Shown here in pieces: positions 1-7,183 of a stretch of DNA of 19,469 nt. Location: contig JBGCFH010000239.1 in the NCBI GenBank assembly GCA_045106825.1, positions 1 to 19,469 of the forward strand. The letters run 5' to 3'. How positions within the stretch are numbered: position 1 is the first letter of the stretch; every line of letters begins with the position of its first letter. The position numbers and the translations under genes were made by a program. The DNA is from CAWVWD01 sp045106825 (GTDB taxonomy: Bacteria > Bacteroidota > Bacteroidia > Chitinophagales > Saprospiraceae). The notes beneath the pieces are model-generated. The model was not told the origin of the DNA. It saw only the letters and a program-made list of their open reading frames with translations, and searched no databases.

Positions 1-1
1 T

Positions 2-157
2 GCTGAAGGTATTTTAAATCAATTTATTTTCGTTCGTCCCGACAAAAATTTGATTATTGTAAGAATGGGCGATTATCCCGAAAATCGAATCAGAGTCAGT
101 AATACAGAAAGCTACTGGATGGATAGATTTTTGGGTGTTGTGAGTGAAATGTATTAA
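2..157 (+). CDS. C-terminal end of a serine hydrolase (beta-lactamase/penicillin-binding-protein fold), partial
   Basis: An open frame enters from the left edge and ends at TAA 155-157, giving the last 51 residues of a protein. The stretch around GILNQFIFVRPDKNLIIVRM resembles the final strands of class C beta-lactamase-like serine hydrolases, where an aromatic strand motif precedes a 'P-x-x-x-L-I-I-V-R' strand, followed by a short helix (here YWMDRFLGVVSEMY). The catalytic SxxK and YxN motifs would lie outside the window, so activity cannot be judged. It converges on prfB across a hairpin-rich gap. The family call rests on the C-terminal pattern only. Confidence 0.6.
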   Translation, partial: AEGILNQFIFVRPDKNLIIVRMGDYPENRIRVSNTESYWMDRFLGVVSEMY

Positions 158-163
158 TGTATG

Positions 164-180
164 ACCGAGTTATACTCGGT
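164..180. repeat. Short palindrome with a 3-base loop, ACCGAGT-TAT-ACTCGGT
   Basis: A perfect 7-bp stem with loop TAT starts 6 bases after the partial hydrolase stop. A sister copy at 227-243 lies on the far side of the prfB terminator, so the two also form a 13-bp inverted repeat (164-176 with 231-243). A third relative is at 11568-11584. See findings. Confidence 0.75.
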
Positions 181-190
181 TAAAAATATT

Positions 191-221
191 AAAGGTTGTA
201 TGAAAAATTTATACAACCTTT
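191..221 (-). terminator. Rho-independent terminator of prfB
   Basis: Arms 191-201 (AAAGGTTGTAT) and 211-221 (ATACAACCTTT) make a perfect 11-bp stem with a 9-base loop. Read on the minus strand it is followed by AATATTTTTA, a reasonable U-tract, and it begins about 30 bases after the prfB stop. On the plus strand the following bases are A-rich, so it works best for prfB. Confidence 0.7.
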
Positions 222-226
222 AAAAA

Positions 227-243
227 ACCAAGTATAACTCGGT
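227..243 (-). repeat. Short palindrome, second copy, just after the prfB stop
   Basis: On the minus (transcript) strand it reads ACCGAGT-TAT-ACTTGGT, 7 to 8 bases after the prfB stop. The only non-Watson-Crick pair is a G.U on that strand; on the plus strand the same position would be an A.C mismatch. This favours an RNA-level hairpin of the prfB transcript. Confidence 0.6.
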
Positions 244-249
244 TGTACC

Positions 250-1333
250 TTATGCTGAACCATGCATCAAATACGCTTTCAGAAAACTATCTAAATCACC
301 ATCTAAAACCGCTTGAGCTTGTGAAGTTTCGTGAGCCGTTCGCACATCTTTAACCATTTTGTAAGGATGCAAAACGTAATTTCTAATCTGTGAACCCCAT
401 TCCACCTTTTGTTTTCCAGCTTCGACTTTAGCACGTTCAGCATTGCGTTTTTCTATCTCAATTTGATATAAACGAGACCGCAACATTTTCATAGCTTTTT
501 CACGATTCAGGTGCTGTGAACGTTCTTCCTGACATTCAACTGCAAGTCCTGAAGGAGCGTGACGCAAACGAACCGCAGAATCTGTTTTATTAACATGCTG
601 ACCTCCAGCACCACTTGCTCTAAATGTTTCCATGGTCACGTCAGAAGGATTGATGTCGATTTCAATCGAATCATCTACCATTGGATAAACAAAAACAGAG
701 GCAAATGTAGTCTGACGTTTACCTTGAGCATTGAACGGACTGATTCGGACTAAACGATGAACACCAGTTTCACCTTTCAAAAATCCATATGGAAACTCGC
801 CTTTTATTTCAAAAGAAACATTACGATAACCAGCAACATCATCAGGTTGAATATTTAAAAAATTCAACTTTCGACCAGACTTTGAAGCCCACATTTCGTA
901 CATTCTCGATAGCATCATCACCCAATCGCAGCTTTCTGTTCCTCCAGCTCCACTGTTGATTTCTACAACACAATCAAGTTGATCTTCCGGCTCATTAAGT
1001 GCCGTTCGAAACTCGGTTTCTTCAAAAAGGACTAATGTATCTTGATAGATTTTTTCGACTTCTTCTTCTGAGCCTTCGCCTTCTTGTAAGAACTCCAGTA
1101 AAATATCTAACTCATCAACTCTTCCTTCTACTTTTTCATACAAATCAACCCACATTTTATCATAACCCATTTCTTTCAAAAGGGCTTCTGCTTCTTTTGG
1201 ATTGTTCCAAAAGTTTGGACTGACAGAAATTTCTTGTTTCTCTTTGATTTTATTACGTCGGCTATCGACGTCAAAGATACCTCCTTAATACGTCCAATCT
1301 GGTTTTTAAGTTCTTTAATTGTTCTGTTGTCAT
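250..1333 (-). CDS. prfB: Peptide chain release factor 2, made by programmed +1 frameshift
   Basis: RF2 recognises UGA and UAA and triggers peptide release. The gene starts at ATG 1333-1331. After 20 codons the zero frame meets TGA (1273-1271) in the context CTT-TGA-C. A +1 slip at CTT-T continues into GAC GTC GAT and the rest of RF2, giving about 360 residues, normal for the family (E. coli 365). An AGGAGGT at 1285-1279 sits at the usual spacing before the CTT. In the product the codon-recognising SPF tripeptide is at about residues 198-200 (RISPFNAQG) and the catalytic GGQ at about 243-245 (GAGGQHVNK). A gene call restricted to a single frame would begin at the internal ATG 1179 and lose about 50 residues. 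An FKBP gene lies upstream on the same strand across a repeat-filled gap of 159 bases, so co-transcription is possible but not shown. Confidence 0.97.
1271..1285 (-). promoter_or_regulatory. prfB autoregulatory frameshift site
   Basis: On the minus strand: AGGAGGT (1285-1279), AT, then the slippery CTT (1276-1274) and in-frame TGA (1273-1271) followed by C. Low RF2 slows termination at this UGA; the Shine-Dalgarno-like block helps the ribosome slip +1, so RF2 controls its own synthesis. All parts of the known bacterial RF2 site are present. Confidence 0.95.
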
Positions 1334-1343
1334 TTTTTTATAA

Positions 1344-1486
1344 TTGTGTGATTGTCTTGCCTTCGGCTGACTGTGTGATTGTGTGATTGTGTGATTGTGT
1401 TGCCTTCGGCTGATTGTTAATCGAATATTCGTAAAAAACAATCAGCGAAGCGACACAATCATACAATCAGCGAAGCGATACAATCA
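1344..1486. repeat. Tandem and inverted repeats between the FKBP gene and prfB
   Basis: The left half carries an 8-base tandem (TGTGTGAT, about three copies around 1373-1399) and two copies of GCCTTCGGC (1359-1367, 1402-1410). The right half carries two direct copies of CAATCAGCGAAGCGA (1439-1453, 1464-1478). The halves are roughly reverse complements: GTGTTGCCTTCGGCTGA on the left matches GTGTCGCTTCGCTGA read from the right, centred near 1425. Each sub-unit is itself a small hairpin (GCC-TTC-GGC, or GC-TTC-GC). No open frame or promoter is seen. Confidence 0.8.
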
Positions 1487-1492
1487 TTTTAT

Positions 1493-2425
1493 TTACTTCT
1501 CAATATCTAATAATTCTACTACAAAAACTAAAGTTGATTTTGGAGGAATACTTTGGCTTCCACGTTCGCCATAACCTAATTGGTAAGGAATGGTAAAGAT
1601 ATACTTTGAACCAACAGGCATCAAACTTACGCCTTCTGTCCAACCCGAAATGACTTGATTAAGCGGAAACGAAATCGGTTCACCTCTATCATAAGAACTA
1701 TCAAAAGTTTTTCCATCAATGAAAGTTCCTTTGTAATGTACTTTTACTTTATCGGTTGCAGTTGGCATTTTGCCTTCACCTTTAGTAATCACTTTATATT
1801 GTAAGCCACTTGTCGTTGTGATTACACCTTCTTTTACTTTATTATCTGCTAAATACTTTTCATTTGTAGCAACTCGTAAGCTATCATTAGATTCAAAATA
1901 AGTTTCTAATATCGAAGTATATTGTTCTACCTCGAAAGTTGGCTGACCAACAAACTCATCGTTTACACCAGCAATAACTTTCTCAAAGTTAGCTTTTCCT
2001 AAATTACTTTGTATCAAATTAGCCCCCAACAAATAACCAAAACTCGTACTAACTTCCAACGGTAATGCTAAATCTTCTGGAACATAAGTCGTGTCTGCCA
2101 TCATTTTATTCTGAATAGTCTGAGCATATTCCATCATAAATGTTTGGACATTCTTAGAGATAGAATCTAAAGATGATTGATCTGTTGCATTATCAAAAGC
2201 TCCACCTTCACGCATTCCTTTTCCAAAACCTGCTTGTTCCATTGAGGAAATTCCTTGTTGCTTCAAATAACTTCCCATTGATAATCCCAATGAATAAGAA
2301 ACTGAATCAGGAACAGCAAACACTAAAGAATAAGGATTTTCTGTTTTAACAGCTTTTTTAGTTGGTTTACAAGCTACAATTGCCATCGAAAAAAGGATGA
2401 CAAGAGCGATATTTATGTTTTTCAT
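1493..2425 (-). CDS. FKBP-type peptidyl-prolyl isomerase lipoprotein (Mip/FkpA-like)
   Basis: A 310-residue protein with a lipoprotein signal: hydrophobic residues 5-18 and lipobox IVAC with lipidated Cys19. Residues about 36-200 match the helical N-terminal FKBP domain (PDSVSYSLGLSMGSYLK, then an internal repeat FGYLLGANLIQ), which dimerises Mip-type foldases. Residues about 215-309 are the FKBP catalytic domain: DKVKVHYKGTFIDGKTFDSS, PISFPLNQVISGWTEG and the YGERG...IPPKSTLVFVVELL end are intact. It should isomerise X-Pro bonds in proteins of the cell envelope. The ATG is preceded by a TACATTTG box at 2460-2453, which gives a short leader. prfB follows downstream. Length and domain order are ordinary for the family in Bacteroidota. 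Confidence 0.93.
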   Translation of the reverse strand: MKNINIALVILFSMAIVACKPTKKAVKTENPYSLVFAVPDSVSYSLGLSMGSYLKQQGISSMEQAGFGKGMREGGAFDNATDQSSLDSISKNVQTFMMEYAQTIQNKMMADTTYVPEDLALPLEVSTSFGYLLGANLIQSNLGKANFEKVIAGVNDEFVGQPTFEVEQYTSILETYFESNDSLRVATNEKYLADNKVKEGVITTTSGLQYKVITKGEGKMPTATDKVKVHYKGTFIDGKTFDSSYDRGEPISFPLNQVISGWTEGVSLMPVGSKYIFTIPYQLGYGERGSQSIPPKSTLVFVVELLDIEK

Positions 2426-2452
2426 GTATATTTTTGACTAATTTATAAAGTG

Positions 2453-2460
2453 CAAATGTA
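2453..2460 (-). promoter_or_regulatory. Bacteroidota-type -7 box of the FKBP gene
   Basis: Minus strand TACATTTG matches the TAnnTTTG consensus of Bacteroidota housekeeping promoters exactly and lies 28 bases before the ATG. I see no clear -33 TTG at the expected distance. Confidence 0.5.
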
Positions 2461-2637
2461 GCGATTAAAAGGAAATTACCATGGTAAAAACTTGATAGCT
2501 TTTGTAAGCTTCATCAATAAGTTTTTAACAATTGAAGATAAATGGTCAAAAATTTAAAAATTAGTTGAGAAAACTGGCAACAAATAATCTACTCATTCTA
2601 ACTTGTTCTTTTAAATTCCATCAACACAAAATAATTC

Positions 2638-3381
2638 TCAACGATAACGATAAATAAATTTATACCGATTTTCTAAAGTTTTATTTTGATGTAAAGTCTG
2701 TGGAGAATAATTGATTGGACTTGCTAAAATAGTCATCATTCTGATTTTTTGGTCAGTTGATGTTTTGACAAAAGGCTTATTATAATAATGTAAACTGGCA
2801 TCATTAAAACCATAAACACCTTTTCCTAATTCTGCATAATTGATATAGAGTTCCAATATTCTATCTTTTCCCACAATCAATTCTAACTCAAAAGTGATAA
2901 TTAACTCTAAATATTTTCTAAAATAAGTACGATGAGGCGTAAGGAACAAAGTTCTTGCTAACTGTTGTGAAATCGTACTTCCACCTTGAGCCGTATAACC
3001 GACCTCCTCATTTTTTGCTTTTGCTCTTTTTATCGCATCAATATCAATTCCATAATGTTCTCTAAAATTTCCATCTTCCAAATTGATTAAATCATCTTGA
3101 AATGATGAAGATATATTTCGCAACGGAACGAATGACGGCTTTTCTTTTTTAAAACCATCACGATATAACATTAACACCGTTTTTGAAGGATTTGTATTAA
3201 TATAAATAGTAGAGAGAATACCGATTAATACAATAAAAATCAAATGAGCGTATAGCACAACTTTAGTAGCTAAACGAATCCAATACCAAAAATTTTTCTT
3301 TCTTTTTGGAGAAGTCGGTTGTGAATTTATAGCAACAAGATTTGTATCTTCTGTATTTTGTGGGTTATTTTCGTTTGACAT
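2638..3381 (-). CDS. mtgA: Monofunctional peptidoglycan glycosyltransferase (GT51 family)
   Basis: A 247-residue protein with a Ser/Asn/Thr-rich cytoplasmic start, one membrane anchor (about residues 37-62) and a GT51 domain. Family motifs are in order: NLEDGNFREHYGID (about 100-113) with catalytic Glu102, GGSTISQQLARTLFL (133-147), RKYLELIITFELE (155-167) and ILELYINYAELGKGVYG (175-191). It polymerises lipid II into glycan strands at the outer face of the inner membrane. There is no transpeptidase domain, so it is the monofunctional type. The C-terminus is short after the last motif but near the usual MtgA length. It reads in the same direction as the Cys-protein gene upstream, with a perfect hairpin in the gap. 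The symbol is by family, not proven orthology. Confidence 0.88.
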   Translation of the reverse strand: MSNENNPQNTEDTNLVAINSQPTSPKRKKNFWYWIRLATKVVLYAHLIFIVLIGILSTIYINTNPSKTVLMLYRDGFKKEKPSFVPLRNISSSFQDDLINLEDGNFREHYGIDIDAIKRAKAKNEEVGYTAQGGSTISQQLARTLFLTPHRTYFRKYLELIITFELELIVGKDRILELYINYAELGKGVYGFNDASLHYYNKPFVKTSTDQKIRMMTILASPINYSPQTLHQNKTLENRYKFIYRYR

Positions 3382-3396
3382 ATTCTATATTATTTG

Positions 3397-3429
3397 AATC
3401 CTGTCAGATTTTCAAAATCTGACAGGATT
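3397..3429. repeat. Perfect inverted repeat between the Cys-protein gene and mtgA
   Basis: Arms 3397-3412 (AATCCTGTCAGATTTT) and 3414-3429 are perfect reverse complements of 16 bp around a single central C. Read on the minus strand it is followed by CAAATAATATAGAAT, which is not a strong U-tract. It may weaken read-through from the upstream gene into mtgA or be a REP-type repeat. Confidence 0.8.
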
Positions 3430-3465
3430 TTATATCATAGCACATAATATTTCATTATAAACAGA

Positions 3466-3888
3466 CTACAATTCCTCTTGAGCTTCAGGACAAGCCATTT
3501 CAAAATCTTCAATCAATGTTTCGCCGAATCCACTATGACGTTGTTTTGTTTTCGTATAACAAGAACGCATACTGATTTCTGCCTTCTTAATTTTTGAGCT
3601 CAATTCAAACTCTAAATCAGGATCTTCCGCTATTTTACTTCTAAAGTCTAAAATATCTCTAAAGCAATCACATAACTCTACAACCGCTGCTTCTTCTGCT
3701 GACAACCCTGAATCTGCCGCTCCTTCTTCCTCTTCGCCTTGTGCGGTTTTGGTAACTGTCGTAGAACTGTCATCTAAGTTTTGACTTCTATTGCTGGTAT
3801 CTTCGCCTGTATAACTAATATAAACAAAAACACCGACCATAATGAATATTAAAGCGATGATCGCTTTGAAAGCATTTGAATTACCCAT
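3466..3888 (-). CDS. Small membrane-anchored Cys-containing protein of unknown function
   Basis: A 140-residue protein with an N-terminal membrane segment (residues 7-26, AFKAIIALIFIMVGVFVYIS) and no lipobox. A Ser/Thr/Glu-rich linker (about 29-63, including GEEEEG) leads to a predicted helical region with four cysteines: C73 and C75 (CDC), C110 and C133. Most of the chain is probably periplasmic, where the Cys could form two disulfides or bind metal. I do not recognise the family. The start is supported by a -7 box at 3954-3947 with a TTG in the -33 region. mtgA follows downstream on the same strand after an 84-base gap with a hairpin. Confidence 0.75.
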   Translation of the reverse strand: MGNSNAFKAIIALIFIMVGVFVYISYTGEDTSNRSQNLDDSSTTVTKTAQGEEEEGAADSGLSAEEAAVVELCDCFRDILDFRSKIAEDPDLEFELSSKIKKAEISMRSCYTKTKQRHSGFGETLIEDFEMACPEAQEEL

Positions 3889-3946
3889 AATAATGTATCA
3901 CTTAAATTGTAAAAAATGTTTTATATAATCAATTGGTAAACAGACA

Positions 3947-3977
3947 CAAATATAAATTTTTACTACTCGCTTTCCAA
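3947..3977 (-). promoter_or_regulatory. Promoter of the small Cys-protein gene
   Basis: Minus strand TATATTTG (3954-3947) matches TAnnTTTG, with TTG (3977-3975) 20 bases upstream as -33 element. This gives a leader of roughly 50 bases before the ATG at 3888. Confidence 0.6.
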
Positions 3978-4087
3978 TTTTTTTTAAAAGAAATATTAAG
4001 AGAAACCGAATAAAGCACCTAAAGATCAAAAAACTGTTCTAATTACTACAATTGAAACAGGTTTTATCTAAAAAATAGTATAAGTAT

Positions 4088-4275
4088 TAGACTTTATTCT
4101 AAATAATTTCGTACGAAGCTAAATTATCTTTTATCGCTACTCTTTCCACGAGGTTTCGGGACAGGTTGTTAACAAAATACTCATGTAGCTAAGGCTACAC
4201 TCCGTTTTTGTCGCCTCGATTAGCAATAAAATCTTAATTTCCATTCATTACTAAACTATTTTAGAATAAGGTCTA
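4088..4275. mobile_element. MITE-like element, copy 1
   Basis: A stretch of about 188 bases begins TAGACTTTATTCTAAA and ends with the near reverse complement (TTTAGAATAAGGTCTA at 4260-4275), so it has imperfect terminal inverted repeats of roughly 25 bases. Inside are a short hairpin (GTAGC/GCTAC, 4185-4198) and a CGAGG/CCTCG pair. A second copy, about ten differences away over 169 bases, begins at 19301. There is no open frame. Both ends carry TA, compatible with a TA target duplication. The element type is inferred. Confidence 0.7.
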
Positions 4276-4350
4276 TTTTAAAGTTTATTTGTACAGAATT
4301 TTTTAAACGTAAAATCTTCAGGTCTCAAGGCAGAATTTTGAACCTTTTAA

Positions 4351-4369
4351 TTTTGATACATTTGCCCTT
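4351..4369 (-). repeat. Solitary copy of the terminal repeat of the 15172-15534 element
   Basis: TTTTGATACATTTGCCCTT matches the reverse complement of 15172-15190 with one difference and matches 15516-15534 with three. No partner end lies within 300 bases. It contains TACATTTG, a -7-like box reading rightwards. Confidence 0.55.
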
Positions 4370-4540
4370 AACATTCATGTTTCGCTGATATTAAATTTAA
4401 AAATGAAAATATTACATTTTGCCTTGCAAAATAATCATCTCACGCAGATTTATGTAGATTTTTCATTAACAAAATCATTTTGTGAAGCAAAATTTAGCAA
4501 TTGTGATTTCTATTTTACGCTTCAACGAAACATGAATTAA
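4368..4540. repeat. Structured inverted-repeat element upstream of the GMC gene
   Basis: Outer arms 4368-4388 and 4522-4540 share TTCATGTTTCG and flanking TTAA in inverted order, with one 2-base length difference. Inside are two self-complementary hairpins with 3-base loops: ATTTTGC-CTT-GCAAAAT (4416-4432) and ATTTTGT-GAA-GCAAAAT (4477-4493). No open frame of note. Confidence 0.6.
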
Positions 4541-4573
4541 CATTTATAATTCGTTTTATACTCATTCCAAATA

Positions 4574-4605
4574 AAATTCTACTATTCACTTTTATAATAG
4601 AATTT
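4574..4605. promoter_or_regulatory. Imperfect inverted repeat, possible operator of the GMC operon
   Basis: Arms 4574-4585 (AAATTCTACTAT) and 4594-4605 (ATAATAGAATTT) match at 11 of 12 positions with an 8-base spacer. The repeat lies 57 bases before the GMC start, next to a TAACTTG that resembles a shortened -7 box. Role inferred from position only. Confidence 0.3.
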
Positions 4606-4661
4606 ACTAACTTGCCTTATCAATTTTTAGGAATAAAACCAAATTAATAAAACCATATTTT

Positions 4662-6377
4662 ATGCAAATTAAAACTTCATCTACCATTTACGATGCAATC
4701 ATAGTCGGCTCAGGAGCTGGTGGCGGAATGGCAGCAAATCAATTGGCAAATGCAGGATTGAAAGTTGCTGTCGTAGAAGCTGGCCCTTTTTTCGACCCGA
4801 AAGACCTGAATACACAAACGCAACTCAAATGGCCTTGGGAATCGCCTCGTCGAGGTGCATCGACAACTCGTGCATTTGGTGATTACGATATGTCTTATGG
4901 CGATTGGGAAGTCGATGGCGAACCTTATACAAAAAAGGAAGGAACGGAATTTATGTGGTGGCGTTCTCGAATGCTTGGCGGACGGACAAATCATTGGGGA
5001 AGAATTTCACTTCGTTTTGGACCTGATGATTTTCAACATAAAAGTATTGACGGTTTAGGTGAGAATTGGCCAATTACTTATGATGATATTAAACCGTATT
5101 ATGATAAGTTAGATAAAATGGTTGGTGTATTCGGTTCAAAAGAAGGTAGAAGAAATGATCCTGATGGTTATTTTTTACCAGCTCCAAAACCTCGTTTGCA
5201 CGAATTGTACTATATGAAAGGTGCAAGAAAATCGAATGTTGATGTCATTCCTTCTCGGTTGTCGATTCTGACAAAGCGAATTAATAAAGATCGTGGCGTT
5301 TGTTTTTATTGTGCTCAATGTAGTCGTTCTTGCTTTGCGTATGCAGATTTTTCAGCAAGTTCAGTTTTTATAATTCCTGCTTTGAATGGTGGACAAATTG
5401 ACTTGCTTACAGATTGCATGGTTCGTTCTGTCACGACTGATGATGAAGGTTTAGCGACTGGCGTTTCTTACATTAATAAAGAAGATAGAAGAGAATATGA
5501 ACTGAAAGGAAAAACGGTTTTGTTAGGTGCTTCAGCGTGTAGTTCAGCTCGAATCCTGATGAATTCAAAATCAAAACAACATCCAAATGGATTAGGAAAT
5601 AGTAGTGATGTTGTTGGTCGATATTTGCACGATTCTACTGGAGCGGGACGTTCTGCTTTTGTTCCAGCGTTGATGGATAGAAAAATCTATAATGAAGATG
5701 GAGTAGGAGGTTTACATATTTATTCTCCTTGGTGGTTGGATAACAAAAACTTGGATTTTCCGAGAGGTTATCACATCGAAGTTTGGGGCGGAATGGGAAT
5801 GCCAGCGTATGGTTTTGGTATGCAAACGCACGAAATGAATAAATATGTAAATGGTCAAGTTGGTGGTTATGGCGATAAATTGCGGAAAGATGTCAAGAAA
5901 TTTTACGGTGCTTTTATCGGAATGGCTGGTCGTGGAGAATCTATTGCAAAATATGAAAATCGTTGTAAACTTGACCCAGATGTAGTGGATCAGTTTGGAA
6001 TTCCTGTTTTACAATTTGATTATAAATGGTCAGATTATGAGCGAAAACAAGCCAAACATATGCAAGATACTTTTGAGGAAATTATTCATAATATGGGCGG
6101 AATTGCGTTGGGCGATAAACCGACAAAAGAGCAAGATTATGGACTTTTAGCTCCTGGACAAATTATTCATGAAGTTGGTACAACTCGAATGGGAAATGAT
6201 GCAAAAACTTCTGTTACCAATAAATATGGTCAATTGCATGATGCAAAAAATGTGTTTGTAGTTGATGCTGGTGTTTTTACGTCACAAGCGGATAAGAATT
6301 GTACTTGGACGATTATGGCGTTGTCGATGAGAACTTCGGAGTTTGTGATTAGCGAGCTAAAAAAACAAAACTTATAA
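4662..6377 (+). CDS. GMC-family FAD oxidoreductase (gluconate/sugar dehydrogenase large-subunit type)
   Basis: A 571-residue protein. The FAD-binding Rossmann motif is at residues 15-21 (VGSGAGG) with the ribose-binding Glu39 after the second strand (VAVVEAG). MLGGRTNHWGRIS (104-116) is the family's second FAD signature. C214, C217, C220 and C224 form a compact Cys cluster (CFYCAQCSRSC) seen in this subgroup. The C-terminal block HEVGTTRMG (503-511) and VVDAGVFTSQADKNCTWTIMAL (533-554) gives the active-site pair His503 and Asn546. It should oxidise an alcohol or sugar-type substrate and pass electrons to a respiratory acceptor. No export signal is visible here, but the next gene encodes a Tat-type small subunit that may carry it out. 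Substrate unknown; no cytochrome c gene is adjacent. Confidence 0.9.
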   Translation: MQIKTSSTIYDAIIVGSGAGGGMAANQLANAGLKVAVVEAGPFFDPKDLNTQTQLKWPWESPRRGASTTRAFGDYDMSYGDWEVDGEPYTKKEGTEFMWWRSRMLGGRTNHWGRISLRFGPDDFQHKSIDGLGENWPITYDDIKPYYDKLDKMVGVFGSKEGRRNDPDGYFLPAPKPRLHELYYMKGARKSNVDVIPSRLSILTKRINKDRGVCFYCAQCSRSCFAYADFSASSVFIIPALNGGQIDLLTDCMVRSVTTDDEGLATGVSYINKEDRREYELKGKTVLLGASACSSARILMNSKSKQHPNGLGNSSDVVGRYLHDSTGAGRSAFVPALMDRKIYNEDGVGGLHIYSPWWLDNKNLDFPRGYHIEVWGGMGMPAYGFGMQTHEMNKYVNGQVGGYGDKLRKDVKKFYGAFIGMAGRGESIAKYENRCKLDPDVVDQFGIPVLQFDYKWSDYERKQAKHMQDTFEEIIHNMGGIALGDKPTKEQDYGLLAPGQIIHEVGTTRMGNDAKTSVTNKYGQLHDAKNVFVVDAGVFTSQADKNCTWTIMALSMRTSEFVISELKKQNL

Positions 6378-6387
6378 TTGATTATTC

Positions 6388-6451
6388 CAGTAGCGGCTGC
6401 TTTAGCTGCCGTATTTTACACAATTTACGGCAGCTAAAGCAGCCGCTACTG
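6388..6451. repeat. Long perfect hairpin, REP-like family P copy 1, inside the GMC operon
   Basis: Arms 6388-6413 and 6426-6451 are perfect reverse complements of 26 bp around a 12-base loop. The arm core GTAGCGGCTGCTTTAGCTGCC is shared with the copies at 13995-14049 and 17058-17177, except that those have GTCTTT where this has GCTTT, on both arms. It lies between the GMC gene and its small subunit and has no U-tract. Confidence 0.9.
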
Positions 6452-6467
6452 TGGCAATATAAAGAAA

Positions 6468-7181
6468 TTGAATAGAAGAGAATCTTTTAAAACGATATTG
6501 TTAGGTACAATTGCTGGTGCGACATTGGCGACAACTGTAGGTTGTGAAAAAGATGTGCCTAAAGTTGAAAAACAGGCTGGTGAATTAGGTTTGTATGGTC
6601 GAACGCCGAAAGAAATTGAACGTGATAATGAATTGTTGAATCAAGTTTATTTTGATGAACAGGAATTGGGAACGATTGCGATTTTGGCGGATATAATTTT
6701 ACCAGCGACAAAAACTGCTGGTTCGGCAACAGAAGCTGGTGTTGTGGACTTTATTGAGTTTATTGTTAAAGATTTACCAAATAATCAATTGCCGATTCGT
6801 GGTGGTTTGATGTGGTTAAATTCGGAATCAAATCGACGATTTAAAAAGACTTTTTCAGAATTAAATAATACACAACAAATCGAAATTATTGACGATATTG
6901 CGTATCCAGATGATGGAGGTAACAAACCTGAACTCGCTCCTGGAATCAAGTTTTTTGATAAAATTCGTGGTTTGGTTGTTACAGGTTATTATACTTCAAA
7001 AATGGGTTTGGAAGATTTGGGTTATCAAGGTAACAAACCGAATGTTTGGGATGGCGTTCCGCAAGATGTTTTGGATAAACATGGAATGAAATATGATGAA
7101 GATTGGTTGCCAAAATTCGTGGATCAAAGTAAGCGAGAGGTTCAAGCGGAATGGGATGAGGAAATGAATTTGATTACGTAG
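6468..7181 (+). CDS. Gluconate 2-dehydrogenase subunit 3 family protein (Tat-type signal)
   Basis: A 237-residue protein. The N-terminus NRRESFKTILLG is a twin-arginine-type signal, and ATTVGC at residues 21-26 could be a lipobox with Cys26. The body has the subunit-3 pattern: LGTIAILADIILPATKTAGSATEAGVVDFIEFIVKD near residues 66-101 and a C-terminal region with GYYTSKMGLEDLGYQGN. In known gluconate 2-dehydrogenases this small subunit accompanies the FAD subunit and carries the export signal. The start is TTG at 6468: no in-frame ATG exists before the stop at 6435-6437, inside the hairpin. The gap to the GMC gene is 90 bases, mostly hairpin. Interaction with the preceding enzyme is inferred from family and order. 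Confidence 0.85.
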   Translation: MNRRESFKTILLGTIAGATLATTVGCEKDVPKVEKQAGELGLYGRTPKEIERDNELLNQVYFDEQELGTIAILADIILPATKTAGSATEAGVVDFIEFIVKDLPNNQLPIRGGLMWLNSESNRRFKKTFSELNNTQQIEIIDDIAYPDDGGNKPELAPGIKFFDKIRGLVVTGYYTSKMGLEDLGYQGNKPNVWDGVPQDVLDKHGMKYDEDWLPKFVDQSKREVQAEWDEEMNLIT

Positions 7182-7183
7182 TT

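Larger units (their letters stand above)
3889..4661. other. 773-base gene-free stretch between divergent genes
   Basis: No coding frame is convincing here. From left to right it holds the minus-strand promoter at 3947-3977, a MITE-like element (4088-4275), a solitary end of a second repeat family (4351-4369), a structured element (4368-4540), and the upstream region of the GMC gene with an imperfect 12-bp inverted repeat (4574-4585 with 4594-4605). Confidence 0.7.

Noticed and set aside
1359..1478. CRISPR-like direct repeats
   Set aside because: The repeats are 8 to 15 bases, only two or three copies each, without regular spacers or cas genes nearby.
4855..5058. Small alternative-frame ORFs inside the GMC gene
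   Set aside because: They overlap a strongly conserved family gene and show no features of their own.
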